Below, one piece after another: positions 36,732-45,789 of a stretch of DNA of 64,000 nucleotides. Position 1 is the first letter of the stretch; each line of letters opens with the position of its first letter. The notes under the pieces were generated by a model that was not told the origin of the DNA, searched no databases, and saw nothing but the letters and a program-made list of their open reading frames with translations. Source of the DNA: Nostoc sp. TCL26-01 (GTDB taxonomy: Bacteria > Cyanobacteriota > Cyanobacteriia > Cyanobacteriales > Nostocaceae); assembly GCF_013393945.1 (NCBI RefSeq), contig NZ_CP040297.1, positions 2,000,804 through 2,064,803 of the forward strand. The letters run 5' to 3'. Made by a program: the position numbers and the translations under genes.

Positions 36732-37588
36732 AAGTGGATTTCTCAGCTAAAAGAATATTAATGTTTTCAGGTAATCTAACTGTAACCAGATAAAAATAAG
36801 AGCAAGATGCACAACAATTTATAACAATATTATCTGGTGATGACAACCACTGTTACCTTACCTAAGTTATAAATGAGCGTTGAGTAAAGAGTAATAAGCT
36901 TGTACTGATCTGAGTCGTTGGCGCAGCCTCTCACAGAGAAGTATTCTGAGTAACGAGTGCTGGGTAATGATGTTATGAGAAAAATCTCCGTATAATAAAT
37001 AGTTATATCGACAAGTTTACACAGACAAGTTAGCATTACTTAGAAAGTCATATTGACAGCAGTAAATGTTATGAATTCTATAGGTTCCTTATTACCTGGT
37101 ACAGGTATGGGTTTCATTGGTTTAAGCTTATTTGTTGCACCTAATAACGAGCGGTTTCTTATGTTTTCTCACGCTCTTTGGATGTACATCTTAGAGGGTG
37201 TTTGAAAAGCTTCAGTAGGTATAAAAATGTCATTCTGACTGGAGCGGAGCGTCAGGAAGAATCTAGGTTTTGTGGCACATACCGAGATGTTTCATTCCGC
37301 TACGCTGCATTCAACATGACAAAGAAACAGACTTTTCCAACGTCCTCTTAGGATCATTATTTTTTTAATAGGGATTCAATTTCTCTATGCTGATCTCAAG
37401 CACACGATGATACAGGAGATCCGTAAAGGTTCCTCAAGAAATTAAGTGAGATTGCCAATCTTCTGAAATGTTTTAGACGTAGACGTAGCGACTGTCTTGA
37501 AAGTCAAGCGATCGTTAGGCAAAAAAATAACAAACAGAGGAACATTGTCACAGGATCTCTCAGAAATCATATGTAGTGAAACAACATT
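36732..37588. other. Intergenic region with a MITE and a possible interrupted small ORF
   Basis: The 857-bp gap between two minus-strand genes carries MITE copy 2 (37194-37347). A 45-codon plus-strand ORF starts at 37071 and runs into the MITE. The ORF at 36830-37036 on the minus strand shows no family features. The rest shows nothing I can identify. Confidence 0.5.
37194..37347 (+). mobile_element. MITE copy 2 (154 bp, TTA target duplication)
   Basis: It starts GAGGGTGTTTGAAAAGCTTC and ends CTTTTCCAACGTCCTC. TTA flanks both sides (37191-37193 and 37348-37350). Length is identical to the other two copies. It ends the reading frame of a small ORF that starts at 37071. Confidence 0.9.
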
Positions 37589-37951
37589 TCAATATCTTCG
37601 TTTATAAATCTTCTGCAACGATTCTCGATGATTCTTGGCCCAAGTCGCTAAAGCCGCGACTGGCTCAATTAACGTTTCACCAAATGGTGTTAGGCGATAT
37701 TCCACTTTAGGCGGTACAACTGGATAGACCGTTCGTTCCACAATTCCATCTGCCTCTAAAGCGCGAAGGGTTTGGGTCAGCATTTTCTTAGAAATACCAG
37801 GAATATGACGTTGAAAATCACTGTATCGCTGTACTCCCAATGAAAGTAGATACAAGACGGGTGGAGTCCATTTGTCCCCAATTAGTCCCAAAAGTTGCCT
37901 GAGAGGGCAATCGGGATCAAGATTGTACTCGCTAGAATTTGAGGTAACCAT
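37589..37951 (-). CDS. HxlR-family winged-helix regulator
   Basis: The protein (120 residues from the ATG at 37951) is a full HxlR domain: CPLRQLLGLIGDKWTPPVLY with the signature Cys near residue 15, then FQRHIPGISKKMLTQTLRAL and DGIVERTVYPVVPPKVEYRL. HxlR regulators often sense oxidative or aldehyde stress through this cysteine. It is divergent from the isochorismatase-like gene, its likely target. An upstream start at 37966 adds only MHSYL. Confidence 0.9.
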   Translation of the reverse strand: MVTSNSSEYNLDPDCPLRQLLGLIGDKWTPPVLYLLSLGVQRYSDFQRHIPGISKKMLTQTLRALEADGIVERTVYPVVPPKVEYRLTPFGETLIEPVAALATWAKNHRESLQKIYKRRY

Positions 37952-38060
37952 AAGGTAACTATGCAACCTGAAAGTGCCTACTTGTATATTAGAGTCTCAA
38001 TAGATAATGATGAAGCTTGGCTGGCGAAAGGCTGACTAACATCTATCTAGGAAATTTTCC

Positions 38061-38726
38061 ATGTCCAACAATCGTTTTTTAGAAAAACTCGCACCGGATA
38101 ACGCTGTTTTCCTGCCGATTGACTATATGCATGGATTGATGAGCGCTTGTCGTTCGATTGATCCAGGGTTGCTAAAAAACAATGCGATCGCACTGGCCAA
38201 GATTGCGCGGTTGTTTCAGCTTCCTACCATTGGGACAGGCGATCGCGAAGGGATGAGCTACCTGGGAGCAGAGATCCCCGAATTGCCAGAAATATTACCT
38301 GATATGGAGTTTGTTCCTCGCTCGCAGGTGGGCGCGTGGGATGTGCCGCAATATGTTGATTTAGTTCGCAGCACCGGACGTAAAAAGTTGATATTGGCTG
38401 GAATTACAACAGAACAATGTGTCACTTTTACTGCACAGGGCGCATTAGCAGATGGTTTTGATGTTTATGTTGTCTTAGATGCTTCTGCCTCACTAGATAC
38501 TCGTGCTGAACAAACCGCGATCGCTCGATTAACTCAAATGGGGGCAATTCTAACTACGTGGTCTCCTTTAGGGGCTGAACTCCTTCACGATTTTGCTTAT
38601 CCTGAAGGAGCAGGGCTGATTGAAATTTATGCAGAACATCAGGCAGATTTGCGAACGGTTCAAGATAATTACAACACAGCACGTCGTCATGCAACGGAAC
38701 GCGATCGCTCCGCCACAAAGTTATAA
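38061..38726 (+). CDS. Isochorismatase-family hydrolase (YcaC-like)
   Basis: The 221-residue protein has the cysteine-hydrolase fold. Asp21 in FLPIDYMHGLM and Cys120 in GITTEQCVTFTA match two of the three catalytic residues; I could not place the usual lysine with certainty. QVGAWDVPQYVDLVRSTGRK and VVLDASASL resemble YcaC-type hydrolases of unknown substrate. Regulation by the divergent HxlR gene is likely, across a 109-bp spacer. Confidence 0.85.
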   Translation: MSNNRFLEKLAPDNAVFLPIDYMHGLMSACRSIDPGLLKNNAIALAKIARLFQLPTIGTGDREGMSYLGAEIPELPEILPDMEFVPRSQVGAWDVPQYVDLVRSTGRKKLILAGITTEQCVTFTAQGALADGFDVYVVLDASASLDTRAEQTAIARLTQMGAILTTWSPLGAELLHDFAYPEGAGLIEIYAEHQADLRTVQDNYNTARRHATERDRSATKL

Positions 38727-39354
38727 AACAGTGTGAAGCGTTAAGTTACTCTTCCCCGTTAATTGTCTAACAACTGCGCTGCACCGAAACAAAGTCAAGC
38801 AAGCAGTGCAGTCAGTTGCAGAGGTTATCTGTGTCCGGTGATTGGGAATCGTTATGCTGCTGGGACAGATGCAAGGTTGGATTAAGCGCAGCGCAACCCA
38901 ACATGGATCTCAAAAACCCAGTATGGATATTAATGTTGGGTTACGCAAAGCCTACAGAGCCACTTCACTTAAGTCGAGCCAGCCGCTTGCGGACGGACTG
39001 GCGTGGGAAACCCGCCCACGTGAGTGGCTCCCCAACCTACAATTTTTTACTGAAGCTCAAAGTCATATCCATAAGCTACAATATCAGCCTCGGATTTAAG
39101 TGACTTCCAGAAAATAAAATATTCAATGGGTGAGAGCAAATATAATCATTAGATTTTTCCTCCCCTGCCAAATCAGTTAACAGTTATCAGTTACCAGTTA
39201 ATCAACGTTCACTGTTCACTGTTTACACCCCTGCCTCCCCTGCTCACTAAAGTGGTGGTATATTTTTTTAGTTGGAAGTCCCTAAGTGGGGTTCATGGTA
39301 CAAATTCTGTGACAATGATTAAGAGTAAGCCGGAATACTGTATCTAAGCGACTC
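38727..39354. other. Repeat-rich intergenic region
   Basis: No gene is supported. ORFs at 38816-39103 and 38842-39099 cover palindromic spacer repeats (GCGCAACCCAACATGG, GGGTTACGCAAAGCC) and have no family features. STRR-like CAGTTATCAGTTACCAG runs lie near 39176-39245. Confidence 0.5.
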
Positions 39355-40317
39355 ATGAGCCAGAGTTCTCAAAACAGCCCTTCACCACAGAAACCTCTAC
39401 CATCAAATTGGTTATACGCTTTTTGGAAATTCTCTCGTCCCCACACTATCATTGGCACAAGTCTAAGTGTTTTGGGTTTGTATTTAATTGCCATTGCCGT
39501 TAGTAACCGCATTGATTCCCTATTCCCTATTCCCTATGCCATATTCCCTGTTTTTGGTGCGTGGCTTGCCTGTCTGTGTGGCAACATTTATATTGTCGGG
39601 TTGAATCAATTAGAAGATGTGGAAATTGACAAGATTAATAAACCCCATTTACCTCTAGCATCAGGAGAGTTTAGCCGTCAGCAAGGGCTATTGATTGTAA
39701 TTTTCACTGGTATATCTGCTTTAGTATTAGCCTGGATTAATGGCATATATTTGTTTGGTATGGTGGCAATAAGTTTAGCCATTGGTACAGCCTATTCTTT
39801 ACCACCAATTCGTTTAAAACAGTATCCTTTTTGGGCAGCCTTGTGTATTTTTTCAGTTCGGGGAACTATCGTTAATTTAGGATTGTTTCTCCATTTCAAT
39901 TGGCTGTTGCAAAATACGCAGTCAATTCCTTTAGCTGTTTGGATTTTGACAATTTTTGTTTTAATATTTACCTTTGCGATCGCTATCTTTAAAGACATTC
40001 CCGATATGGAAGGCGATCGTCTCTACAATATCACCACTTTTACCCTGCAAATGGGGCCGAAGGCAGTATTTAATTTGGCTTTGTGGGTACTAACTGTTTG
40101 CTATTTAGGTATGGTGATAATGGGTGTGTTACGTGTAGACGCAATTAACCCGGTATTTATCATCATTAGCCATCTACTTGTCTTGTGTTGGATGTGGGTG
40201 CGGAGTCTCGCTGTAGACATCAATGATCAAGTAGCGATCGCTCAATTCTACCAATTTATCTGGAAGCTGTTCTTTCTAGAATATTTAATGTTCCCTCTGG
40301 CCTGTCTTTTAGCTTAA
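39355..40317 (+). CDS. hpt: Homogentisate phytyltransferase
   Basis: The enzyme joins homogentisate and phytyl diphosphate, the first committed step of tocopherol synthesis, in the membrane. It is a UbiA-type prenyltransferase of 320 residues with about nine hydrophobic segments. The first aspartate-rich motif NQLEDVEID is at residues 84-92, and the second, DIPDMEGD, is near residues 214-221. LPLASGEFSRQQG follows the first motif, as in slr1736/VTE2 proteins. A TPR gene follows after 4 bp. Confidence 0.92.
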   Translation: MSQSSQNSPSPQKPLPSNWLYAFWKFSRPHTIIGTSLSVLGLYLIAIAVSNRIDSLFPIPYAIFPVFGAWLACLCGNIYIVGLNQLEDVEIDKINKPHLPLASGEFSRQQGLLIVIFTGISALVLAWINGIYLFGMVAISLAIGTAYSLPPIRLKQYPFWAALCIFSVRGTIVNLGLFLHFNWLLQNTQSIPLAVWILTIFVLIFTFAIAIFKDIPDMEGDRLYNITTFTLQMGPKAVFNLALWVLTVCYLGMVIMGVLRVDAINPVFIIISHLLVLCWMWVRSLAVDINDQVAIAQFYQFIWKLFFLEYLMFPLACLLA

Positions 40318-40321
40318 AATT

Positions 40322-40798
40322 ATGGAAAATACTTTGGCATTAAACAATATTCTCGCAATTATTGCCGTGGCAGTTAGTATCACACTCCTAATTTACTTTG
40401 CCTGGAAAACTTTGATTACCTCCAACTTATTCCAACAAGGAGTTAATCTTTATCAACAACAAGACTATCCAGGCGCAGAAGCTGCTTTTCGGAAAGTAAT
40501 TGCGATCAACTCAACTAATGATGTAGTCCGTTTATTTTTAGGAGATGTCTTAAAGGCACAAGACAAAATCCCCGAAGCGACAGAATTATACCAAGAAGTA
40601 ATTAAACGTAGTCCTAAAAATCCCCAAGGTTACTTGCGTCTAGCGGACATTTTCATGCAACAAAATCAACAATCAGAAGCTAAAACTAATCTCAAAATGG
40701 CTCAAGAACTATTGCAAAAACAGCGTCAACCAGAAAAAGCTCAAAAGATTGCCAAACTATTAGAGCAAATGAATACTAAGGTAACCAAAAACCTTTGA
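40322..40798 (+). CDS. Membrane-anchored TPR protein
   Basis: The 158-residue protein has one N-terminal membrane helix (NILAIIAVAVSITLLIYFAW) and then two to three tetratricopeptide repeats (GVNLYQQQDYPGAEAAFRKV, KIPEATELYQEVIKRSPKNP). It would act as a membrane-attached adaptor. It lies 4 bp after hpt and is probably cotranscribed, but a link with tocopherol synthesis is not established. Confidence 0.82.
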   Translation: MENTLALNNILAIIAVAVSITLLIYFAWKTLITSNLFQQGVNLYQQQDYPGAEAAFRKVIAINSTNDVVRLFLGDVLKAQDKIPEATELYQEVIKRSPKNPQGYLRLADIFMQQNQQSEAKTNLKMAQELLQKQRQPEKAQKIAKLLEQMNTKVTKNL

Positions 40799-41053
40799 AA
40801 TACTGCTCATTTTCTTATACTGTTAATACTTTGTCTATTATAGGAATCATATTTGATTTTTGTTGGCGTAGCCTGTGCTTACACAAAAAACTCAGTATAC
40901 CTCTATTACTTCTTTTTCTGTTACCTGTTACCTGTTAAGAGCCTATCGCGCTTGCGCTGCGCTTTGCGCACCACGCAAGAAATTTCAATAATCAAGTCGG
41001 ATTCCCATATCATAGTTAAATGTCAGGCACATATCTGATAATTTGAGGACGCG

Positions 41054-42229
41054 GTGATTAATAATCAATTGATATCTATTGGACTTTTTGCTGGGGCTTT
41101 TGGACTTGATTTAGGATTAGAACAAGCAGGGTTTCATACTGTTAGTTTAGTGGAAATAGAGCCTGATGCGAACAAAACAATTGTTTTGAATCGTCCTCAT
41201 CTTATAGAGAGTGCGGTACCAAGGGATATTAGACAAGTTTCAGCACAAAGATTGCTGGAAGAAGGTGGACGTGTTTTAGAATTAGGTAGACCTCTTTTAG
41301 CAGGTGAAGTAGACTTAGTAACTGGTGGTCCTCCTTGTCAACCATTCAGTACAGTAGGAAAGCGTGGTTCTGTAATAGATCCAAGAGGAAGTCTGTTTAT
41401 GGATTTCATTCGGATTGTGCAAGAAATTCAACCTCGTTTTTTTTTAATGGAGAATGTCAAAGGATTACTTTCTGCACCAATTCATCATAGACCTCATAAT
41501 CAAAGAGGTGCAGGATTTCCACCTTTAGAATCAGATGAAATGGAAGGTGCAGCACTTCAAATTGTACTCACAGAGATGCGAGCTATTGGCTATGAAGTTT
41601 CTCCTCCTCTATTAGTAGAGGCGGCTGATTATGGTGTACCTCAAACCAGATCAAGAGTTATATTTCTGGGTTCACGAGATGGTGAATCTATATCTCTACC
41701 AAAACCGAGTCACGATAGAGATGGCTTGAAAGGCTTACCGAAATGGCAAAATTTAAAAGATGCGATCGCTGATTTATCTGATCCAAAACCAGAATACATT
41801 CCTTATTCAAAACAACGTCTTAAGTACCTTGCGTTACTACAAGAAGGTCAAAATTGGAGACATCTACCTGATGAATTAAAAGCTGAAGCAATGGGAGGTG
41901 CTTATAAATCTGGAGGTGGAAAAGTGGGATTTTACAGAAGATTATCTTGGAATAAACCTTCTCCTACAGTTACAACTAGTCCACATCAAAAGGCTACAGA
42001 TATGTGCCATCCTAGTGAATTGCGTCCTCTTAGTGTGCGCGAGTATGCTAGGATTCAAACATTTCCTGATGAGTGGTTATTTTATGGTTCGGTAACTTCT
42101 AAATATAAACAAATAGGTAATTCAGTACCAGTTAAATTAGCTTACGCTCTAGGTAAACATTTATATAAAATTATTCAAGGTAGCAATCCAGAATCATTAA
42201 TTATTTATCAACAACTCTCACTATTTTAG
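41054..42229 (+). CDS. Type II C5-cytosine DNA methyltransferase
   Basis: The 391-residue protein methylates cytosine C5. Motif I is SIGLFAGAFGLDLGL, motif IV is GGPPCQPFS with catalytic Cys95, motif VI is MENVKGL, motif VIII is QTRSRVIFLG, motif IX is RPLSVREYARIQTFPDEW and motif X is YKQIGNSVPVKLA. The target domain between VIII and IX is about 130 residues. It uses a GTG start with GAGG just upstream. It leads a three-gene set with a small HhH-like protein and a nuclease. Confidence 0.95.
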   Translation: MINNQLISIGLFAGAFGLDLGLEQAGFHTVSLVEIEPDANKTIVLNRPHLIESAVPRDIRQVSAQRLLEEGGRVLELGRPLLAGEVDLVTGGPPCQPFSTVGKRGSVIDPRGSLFMDFIRIVQEIQPRFFLMENVKGLLSAPIHHRPHNQRGAGFPPLESDEMEGAALQIVLTEMRAIGYEVSPPLLVEAADYGVPQTRSRVIFLGSRDGESISLPKPSHDRDGLKGLPKWQNLKDAIADLSDPKPEYIPYSKQRLKYLALLQEGQNWRHLPDELKAEAMGGAYKSGGGKVGFYRRLSWNKPSPTVTTSPHQKATDMCHPSELRPLSVREYARIQTFPDEWLFYGSVTSKYKQIGNSVPVKLAYALGKHLYKIIQGSNPESLIIYQQLSLF

Positions 42230-42271
42230 TGATAAATAATAAATATTAATTCCATAAATAGGAAAAATAAC

Positions 42272-42502
42272 GTGTCTGAACAGTTTCATGAAATGTTGGC
42301 ATATGCTTTGAGATATGAAGTTGGTTTTACACTCAATAAAGCACGTTCTTTAGCCTCACATTTTGCAGATATCACAGATTTTTTGGAAGCGAAAGAAGAA
42401 AATATTAAAAATATTAGAAGTATTTCCGGAAAAAATATTTTGAAATTAACTGATGAAGAAATTAATAAAATATTTGTATATATAAAATCAGGCTATTTAT
42501 AG
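42272..42502 (+). CDS. Small helix-hairpin-helix-like protein in the R-M unit
   Basis: The 76-residue protein has ARSLASHFADITDFLEAKEE and then NIRSISGKNILKLTDEEINK, a spacing like helix-hairpin-helix DNA-binding segments. It starts at a GTG with AGGA upstream and lies between the methylase (42 bp) and the nuclease (12 bp). It may give DNA binding to one of them. The HhH reading is inference; I know no named family. Confidence 0.65.
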   Translation: MSEQFHEMLAYALRYEVGFTLNKARSLASHFADITDFLEAKEENIKNIRSISGKNILKLTDEEINKIFVYIKSGYL

Positions 42503-42514
42503 ACGGATTTTACA

Positions 42515-43219
42515 GTGGCTGAAAACTATCTATGTATTATCAGTAGAGTATTCTCACAAAAACAATTAGATATGGTTAGAAGCCTAGCCTTAAAAGATTT
42601 AAATCCTAATCCGTTTTTAATTAGAGCGCTTAATTTAGAAACTCCTAATGAAGTTGTACGATTAAATGTTTACATGGCAGCTACAAGGTCAATTGTTACT
42701 TCTATGGGTTTCTTTATAGAAGACTTGTTAATGACTAGTTCTGATACTATTGAAAAAGCTCCTAATAAATCAGGATGGGATTTGATTAAAACAACTAGTG
42801 ATGGTGAAAAAATTTGGTTACAAGTTAAAAGCGGTCCTAACAATATGGATAAAGACCAAGTAGTGTATTGGGCTGAAAAAATACAAGAAAAAATTAGAGA
42901 AGGAGATAAAGCATATATCGGCTTTACCTATGGGAAAAGAACAAGTAAAACTGTAACTATTGGTCTATTAAAACAAATATTATCAGATTGGGAAATACAG
43001 ACTTTAATTGGTAAAGAACTTTGGTACTTTTTAAGTGAAGACCATGATTATAGTTCTAAATTATTTGAATTTTTACGTAAATCAGCTCATCAAATCTTAT
43101 ATCAAAACTCCCTCTCTGAAGAAATAGATCGATGTGCTGACAGAATAACTGATGAATTTATCCAAGATTTTGGTGATGGTGATCAAGGAGTATGTAACTA
43201 TATTAATAGTATTTTCTGA
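42515..43219 (+). CDS. Type II restriction endonuclease
   Basis: The 234-residue protein contains a PD-(D/E)XK-like core: Asp89 in KSGWDLI, then Gln103 and Lys105 in WLQVKSG. NPFLIRALNLETPNEVVRLN and AYIGFTYGKRTSKTVTIGLL resemble the PmeII-type family as I remember it. It would cut the site protected by the adjacent C5-methylase. It starts at GTG 12 bp after the small gene. The DNA is AT-rich with no HIP1 octamer, which fits horizontal gain. Confidence 0.82.
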   Translation: MAENYLCIISRVFSQKQLDMVRSLALKDLNPNPFLIRALNLETPNEVVRLNVYMAATRSIVTSMGFFIEDLLMTSSDTIEKAPNKSGWDLIKTTSDGEKIWLQVKSGPNNMDKDQVVYWAEKIQEKIREGDKAYIGFTYGKRTSKTVTIGLLKQILSDWEIQTLIGKELWYFLSEDHDYSSKLFEFLRKSAHQILYQNSLSEEIDRCADRITDEFIQDFGDGDQGVCNYINSIF

Positions 43220-43287
43220 AGCTTTATTTCCAAAGATGAATATTTTCAACAAATGAGCGATCGCACTAATCAAAAATATATAAAACC

Positions 43288-44862
43288 ATGATTGGACAAA
43301 AGGGCAAAGTCTATCTTGTAGGTGCAGGATTGGGAGATGTTGCATATCTGACGGTAAAAGCTGCTCATCTCCTGACTAAAGCTGAGGTGTTAATTTACGA
43401 TGCCCTAGTAGATGAGCAATTATTAGAATGTGTCGCACCTGATTGCCTAAAAGTAGATGTAGGAAAACGTGGTGGTAAACCCAGCACACCACAAACCCAA
43501 ATCAATCATTTATTAGTTAAGTATTGCCAAGAAGGTAAATTAGTTGTCAGGTTGAAATCAGGTGATCCGTTGATTTTTGGGCGGAGTACATCAGAAATCA
43601 CAGCGTTGAAAACAGCAGGTTGTGAATATGAAATAGTACCAGGAATTTCTTCAGCTTTAGCAGCGCCTTTACTCGCAAGCATTCCTCTCACAGATCCAGT
43701 TTTGAGTCGCTGCTTTACCGTTTTAACAGCCCATGAACCAGAAGCTTTAGACTGGGAAACGCTTTCACGGTTAGACACATTAGTAATATTGATGGGTGGC
43801 AAAAACCTACCAGAAATTGTACAGCAGTTAATCAGACATGAGCGATCGCCCTTAACCCCCATAGCCATTATTCGCTGGGCGGGGACACCTGATCAACAAA
43901 TTTGGACTGGTCAACTAGGGAATATTTTAGAACAGACATCTGGCTTATCGCTCTCTCCAGCCGTTATCGTTATTGGTGAAGTCGTGGGGCTACGCCAGTA
44001 CTTACAACCTGAGAAAATAGATTTAATCGATTCTCAAGCACTCAACACCTCCAACTTAAAAACGATGTCCCCCCACCTTCCCCTCTCAGGTAAAACCATC
44101 CTGGTAACACGTTCAGTCGGACAATCAAGTCAATTTAGCGATCGCCTAGCAGCATTTGGCGCTACAGTCATAGAAATGCCAGCTTTAGAAATTGTCCCAC
44201 CCTCTAGTTGGCAAGCATTAGATCAGGCGATCGCTAATATATCTAACTTTGACTGGTTAATTCTCACTTCTACCAACGCGGTGGATTATTTTTTTTCCAG
44301 ACTAAATACTCAAGGTAAAGATACTCGTGCTTTAGCAGGAGTAAAAATTGCTGTTGTCGGTGAAAAAACATCTCAAAGTTTACAACAACATGGACTGCAA
44401 CCCGATTTTATTCCCCCAGATTTTGTCGCTGATTCCTTAGTAGTCAACTTCCCCGAAGAATTCCCAGGAAAAAAGATTTTATTTCCCAGAGTAGAAAGTG
44501 GTGGTAGAGAAGTTTTAGTCAAAGAATTTGTCGAGAAAGGTGCAGAAGTCACGGAAGTTGCAGCTTATCAATCTTGTTGTCCTAGTAGTATCCCAACATC
44601 AGCAGAATTAGCTCTCAAAAATCGCACAATAGATATTATTACCTTCGCCAGCTCTAAAACTGTACAATTTTTCTGTCAACTTGTAGACAAACTATTAACC
44701 GAAAATACCACAAATCTTTTAACAGGCGTATGTATTGCTTCCATCGGCCCCCAAACCTCAAAAACCTGCCATTCCCTTTTCGGACGTGTAGACATAGAAG
44801 CACAAGAATACACACTAGATGGTTTAACTCAAGCCTTGATTACAGGAGTGAGTAATGGGTAA
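43288..44862 (+). CDS. cobA-hemD: Fused uroporphyrinogen-III C-methyltransferase / uroporphyrinogen-III synthase
   Basis: The N-terminal part (residues 1 to about 245) is SUMT/CobA, with GAGLGDVAYLT, YDALV, RLKSGDPLIFGR and VPGISSALAAP. It makes precorrin-2 with SAM for sirohaem and cobalamin. After a linker (about 246-270) the C-terminal part is HemD-like (GKTILVTRSVGQSSQFSDRL, LILTSTNAVDYFFSRL, ITFASSKTVQFFCQL), which closes hydroxymethylbilane to uroporphyrinogen III. The fusion puts two consecutive steps in one protein. It begins 69 bp after the nuclease. Confidence 0.93.
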   Translation: MIGQKGKVYLVGAGLGDVAYLTVKAAHLLTKAEVLIYDALVDEQLLECVAPDCLKVDVGKRGGKPSTPQTQINHLLVKYCQEGKLVVRLKSGDPLIFGRSTSEITALKTAGCEYEIVPGISSALAAPLLASIPLTDPVLSRCFTVLTAHEPEALDWETLSRLDTLVILMGGKNLPEIVQQLIRHERSPLTPIAIIRWAGTPDQQIWTGQLGNILEQTSGLSLSPAVIVIGEVVGLRQYLQPEKIDLIDSQALNTSNLKTMSPHLPLSGKTILVTRSVGQSSQFSDRLAAFGATVIEMPALEIVPPSSWQALDQAIANISNFDWLILTSTNAVDYFFSRLNTQGKDTRALAGVKIAVVGEKTSQSLQQHGLQPDFIPPDFVADSLVVNFPEEFPGKKILFPRVESGGREVLVKEFVEKGAEVTEVAAYQSCCPSSIPTSAELALKNRTIDIITFASSKTVQFFCQLVDKLLTENTTNLLTGVCIASIGPQTSKTCHSLFGRVDIEAQEYTLDGLTQALITGVSNG

Positions 44863-44938
44863 TGGGGACTGGGTAATGGGTAATGGGTAAGAGTTTTACC
44901 AATAACCAATGACTATTGACTATTGACTATTGACTAAT
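44862..44938. repeat. STRR between cobA-hemD and coaE
   Basis: GGGTAATGGG units are followed by GACTATTGACTATTGACTAT. The coaE ATG lies at the end of the last unit (CTAATGACC). Confidence 0.85.
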
Positions 44939-45515
44939 GACCAAACGCATTATCGGCTTAACTGGAGGTATTGCTACAGGCAAAACAACTGTGGCTAATT
45001 ATTTGGCTAGTGCCTATAATTTGCCAGTGTTTGATGCAGATATTTACGCCAGAGATACAGTATCTGTAGGTTCACCAATTTTAAGTGCGATCGCTCAACG
45101 CTATGGTAAAGAAATATTACTAGCAGATGGCAATCTTAACCGTCAAATGCTAAGTGAAATTATCTTTCCTCATCCAGAAGAACGCCATTGGTTAGAGAGC
45201 GTGATTCATCCTTATGTGCGCGATCGCTTTCTGCAAAACATTGCTGAATCTGCTGCATCAAGCATAGTATTAGTTATACCATTATTATTTGAAGCTCAGA
45301 TGACTGATTTAGTCACAGAAATCTGGGTTGTCAGTTGTTCTCAATCACAGCAATTACAAAGATTAATTGCCAGAAATAATTTAACTCCCGAACAAGCCCA
45401 AACCCGAATTAATAGTCAATTATCTCTCATAGAAAAAGCAGCACTTGCCGATGTTGTTATAGATAACTCTTCCACCTTAGAAGCACTGCTTAAACAAATA
45501 GATCAAGCAATTTAA
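44937..45515 (+). CDS. coaE: Dephospho-CoA kinase
   Basis: CoaE phosphorylates dephospho-CoA, the last step of coenzyme A synthesis. The 192-residue protein starts MTKRIIGLTGGIATGKTTVA with the P-loop GGIATGKTT, followed by VFDADIYARD and the LLFEAQMTDLVTEIWVV segment. Spacing of 74 bp from cobA-hemD is filled by GGTAATGGG/GACTATT STRRs. Confidence 0.95.
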   Translation: MTKRIIGLTGGIATGKTTVANYLASAYNLPVFDADIYARDTVSVGSPILSAIAQRYGKEILLADGNLNRQMLSEIIFPHPEERHWLESVIHPYVRDRFLQNIAESAASSIVLVIPLLFEAQMTDLVTEIWVVSCSQSQQLQRLIARNNLTPEQAQTRINSQLSLIEKAALADVVIDNSSTLEALLKQIDQAI

Positions 45516-45542
45516 TTTGGTTCCTGAAGTGATTTCTTATAT

Positions 45543-45606
45543 GTAGGGTGCGTCAGTTTGAGTAACCCTTAACTTACCAAAAATTATTTGTACTGACGCA
45601 CCCTAC
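45543..45606. repeat. Perfect 15-bp inverted repeat after coaE
   Basis: GTAGGGTGCGTCAGT (45543-45557) and ACTGACGCACCCTAC (45592-45606) enclose 34 bp. It could stop coaE transcription or be a small MITE; there is no T run directly after the stem, which favours the repeat reading. Confidence 0.75.
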
Positions 45607-45607
45607 T

Positions 45608-45774
45608 GGCGTGACAAGGCTAAAATGTTGCCAAAAAATTGTAGGCGTAGGTTGGGTTGAGGCTTTGCGAAACCCAACATTTTCGGGATTTTGTTGGGTT
45701 TCTCTACGTACCATTCGGGATCTTGCTACAACCCAAGCTACAATTTTAATGCCACATTTTAGTTTAGACACGCC
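45608..45774. mobile_element. MITE-like element with about 37-bp imperfect terminal inverted repeats
   Basis: The left end starts GGCGTGACAAGGCTAAAATG and the right end inverted starts GGCGTGTCTAAACTAAAATG; both continue to AATTGTAG. ACT flanks each end (45605-45607 and 45775-45777). The centre holds AACCCAACATTTTCGGGATT palindromes. It contains no real gene, although short ORFs cover it on both strands. Confidence 0.8.
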
Positions 45775-45789
45775 ACTACCAACTAAAAA

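Noticed and set aside
38816..39103. Overlapping plus-strand ORFs of 95 and 85 codons
   Set aside because: They cover palindromic spacer repeats with no recognisable protein pattern.
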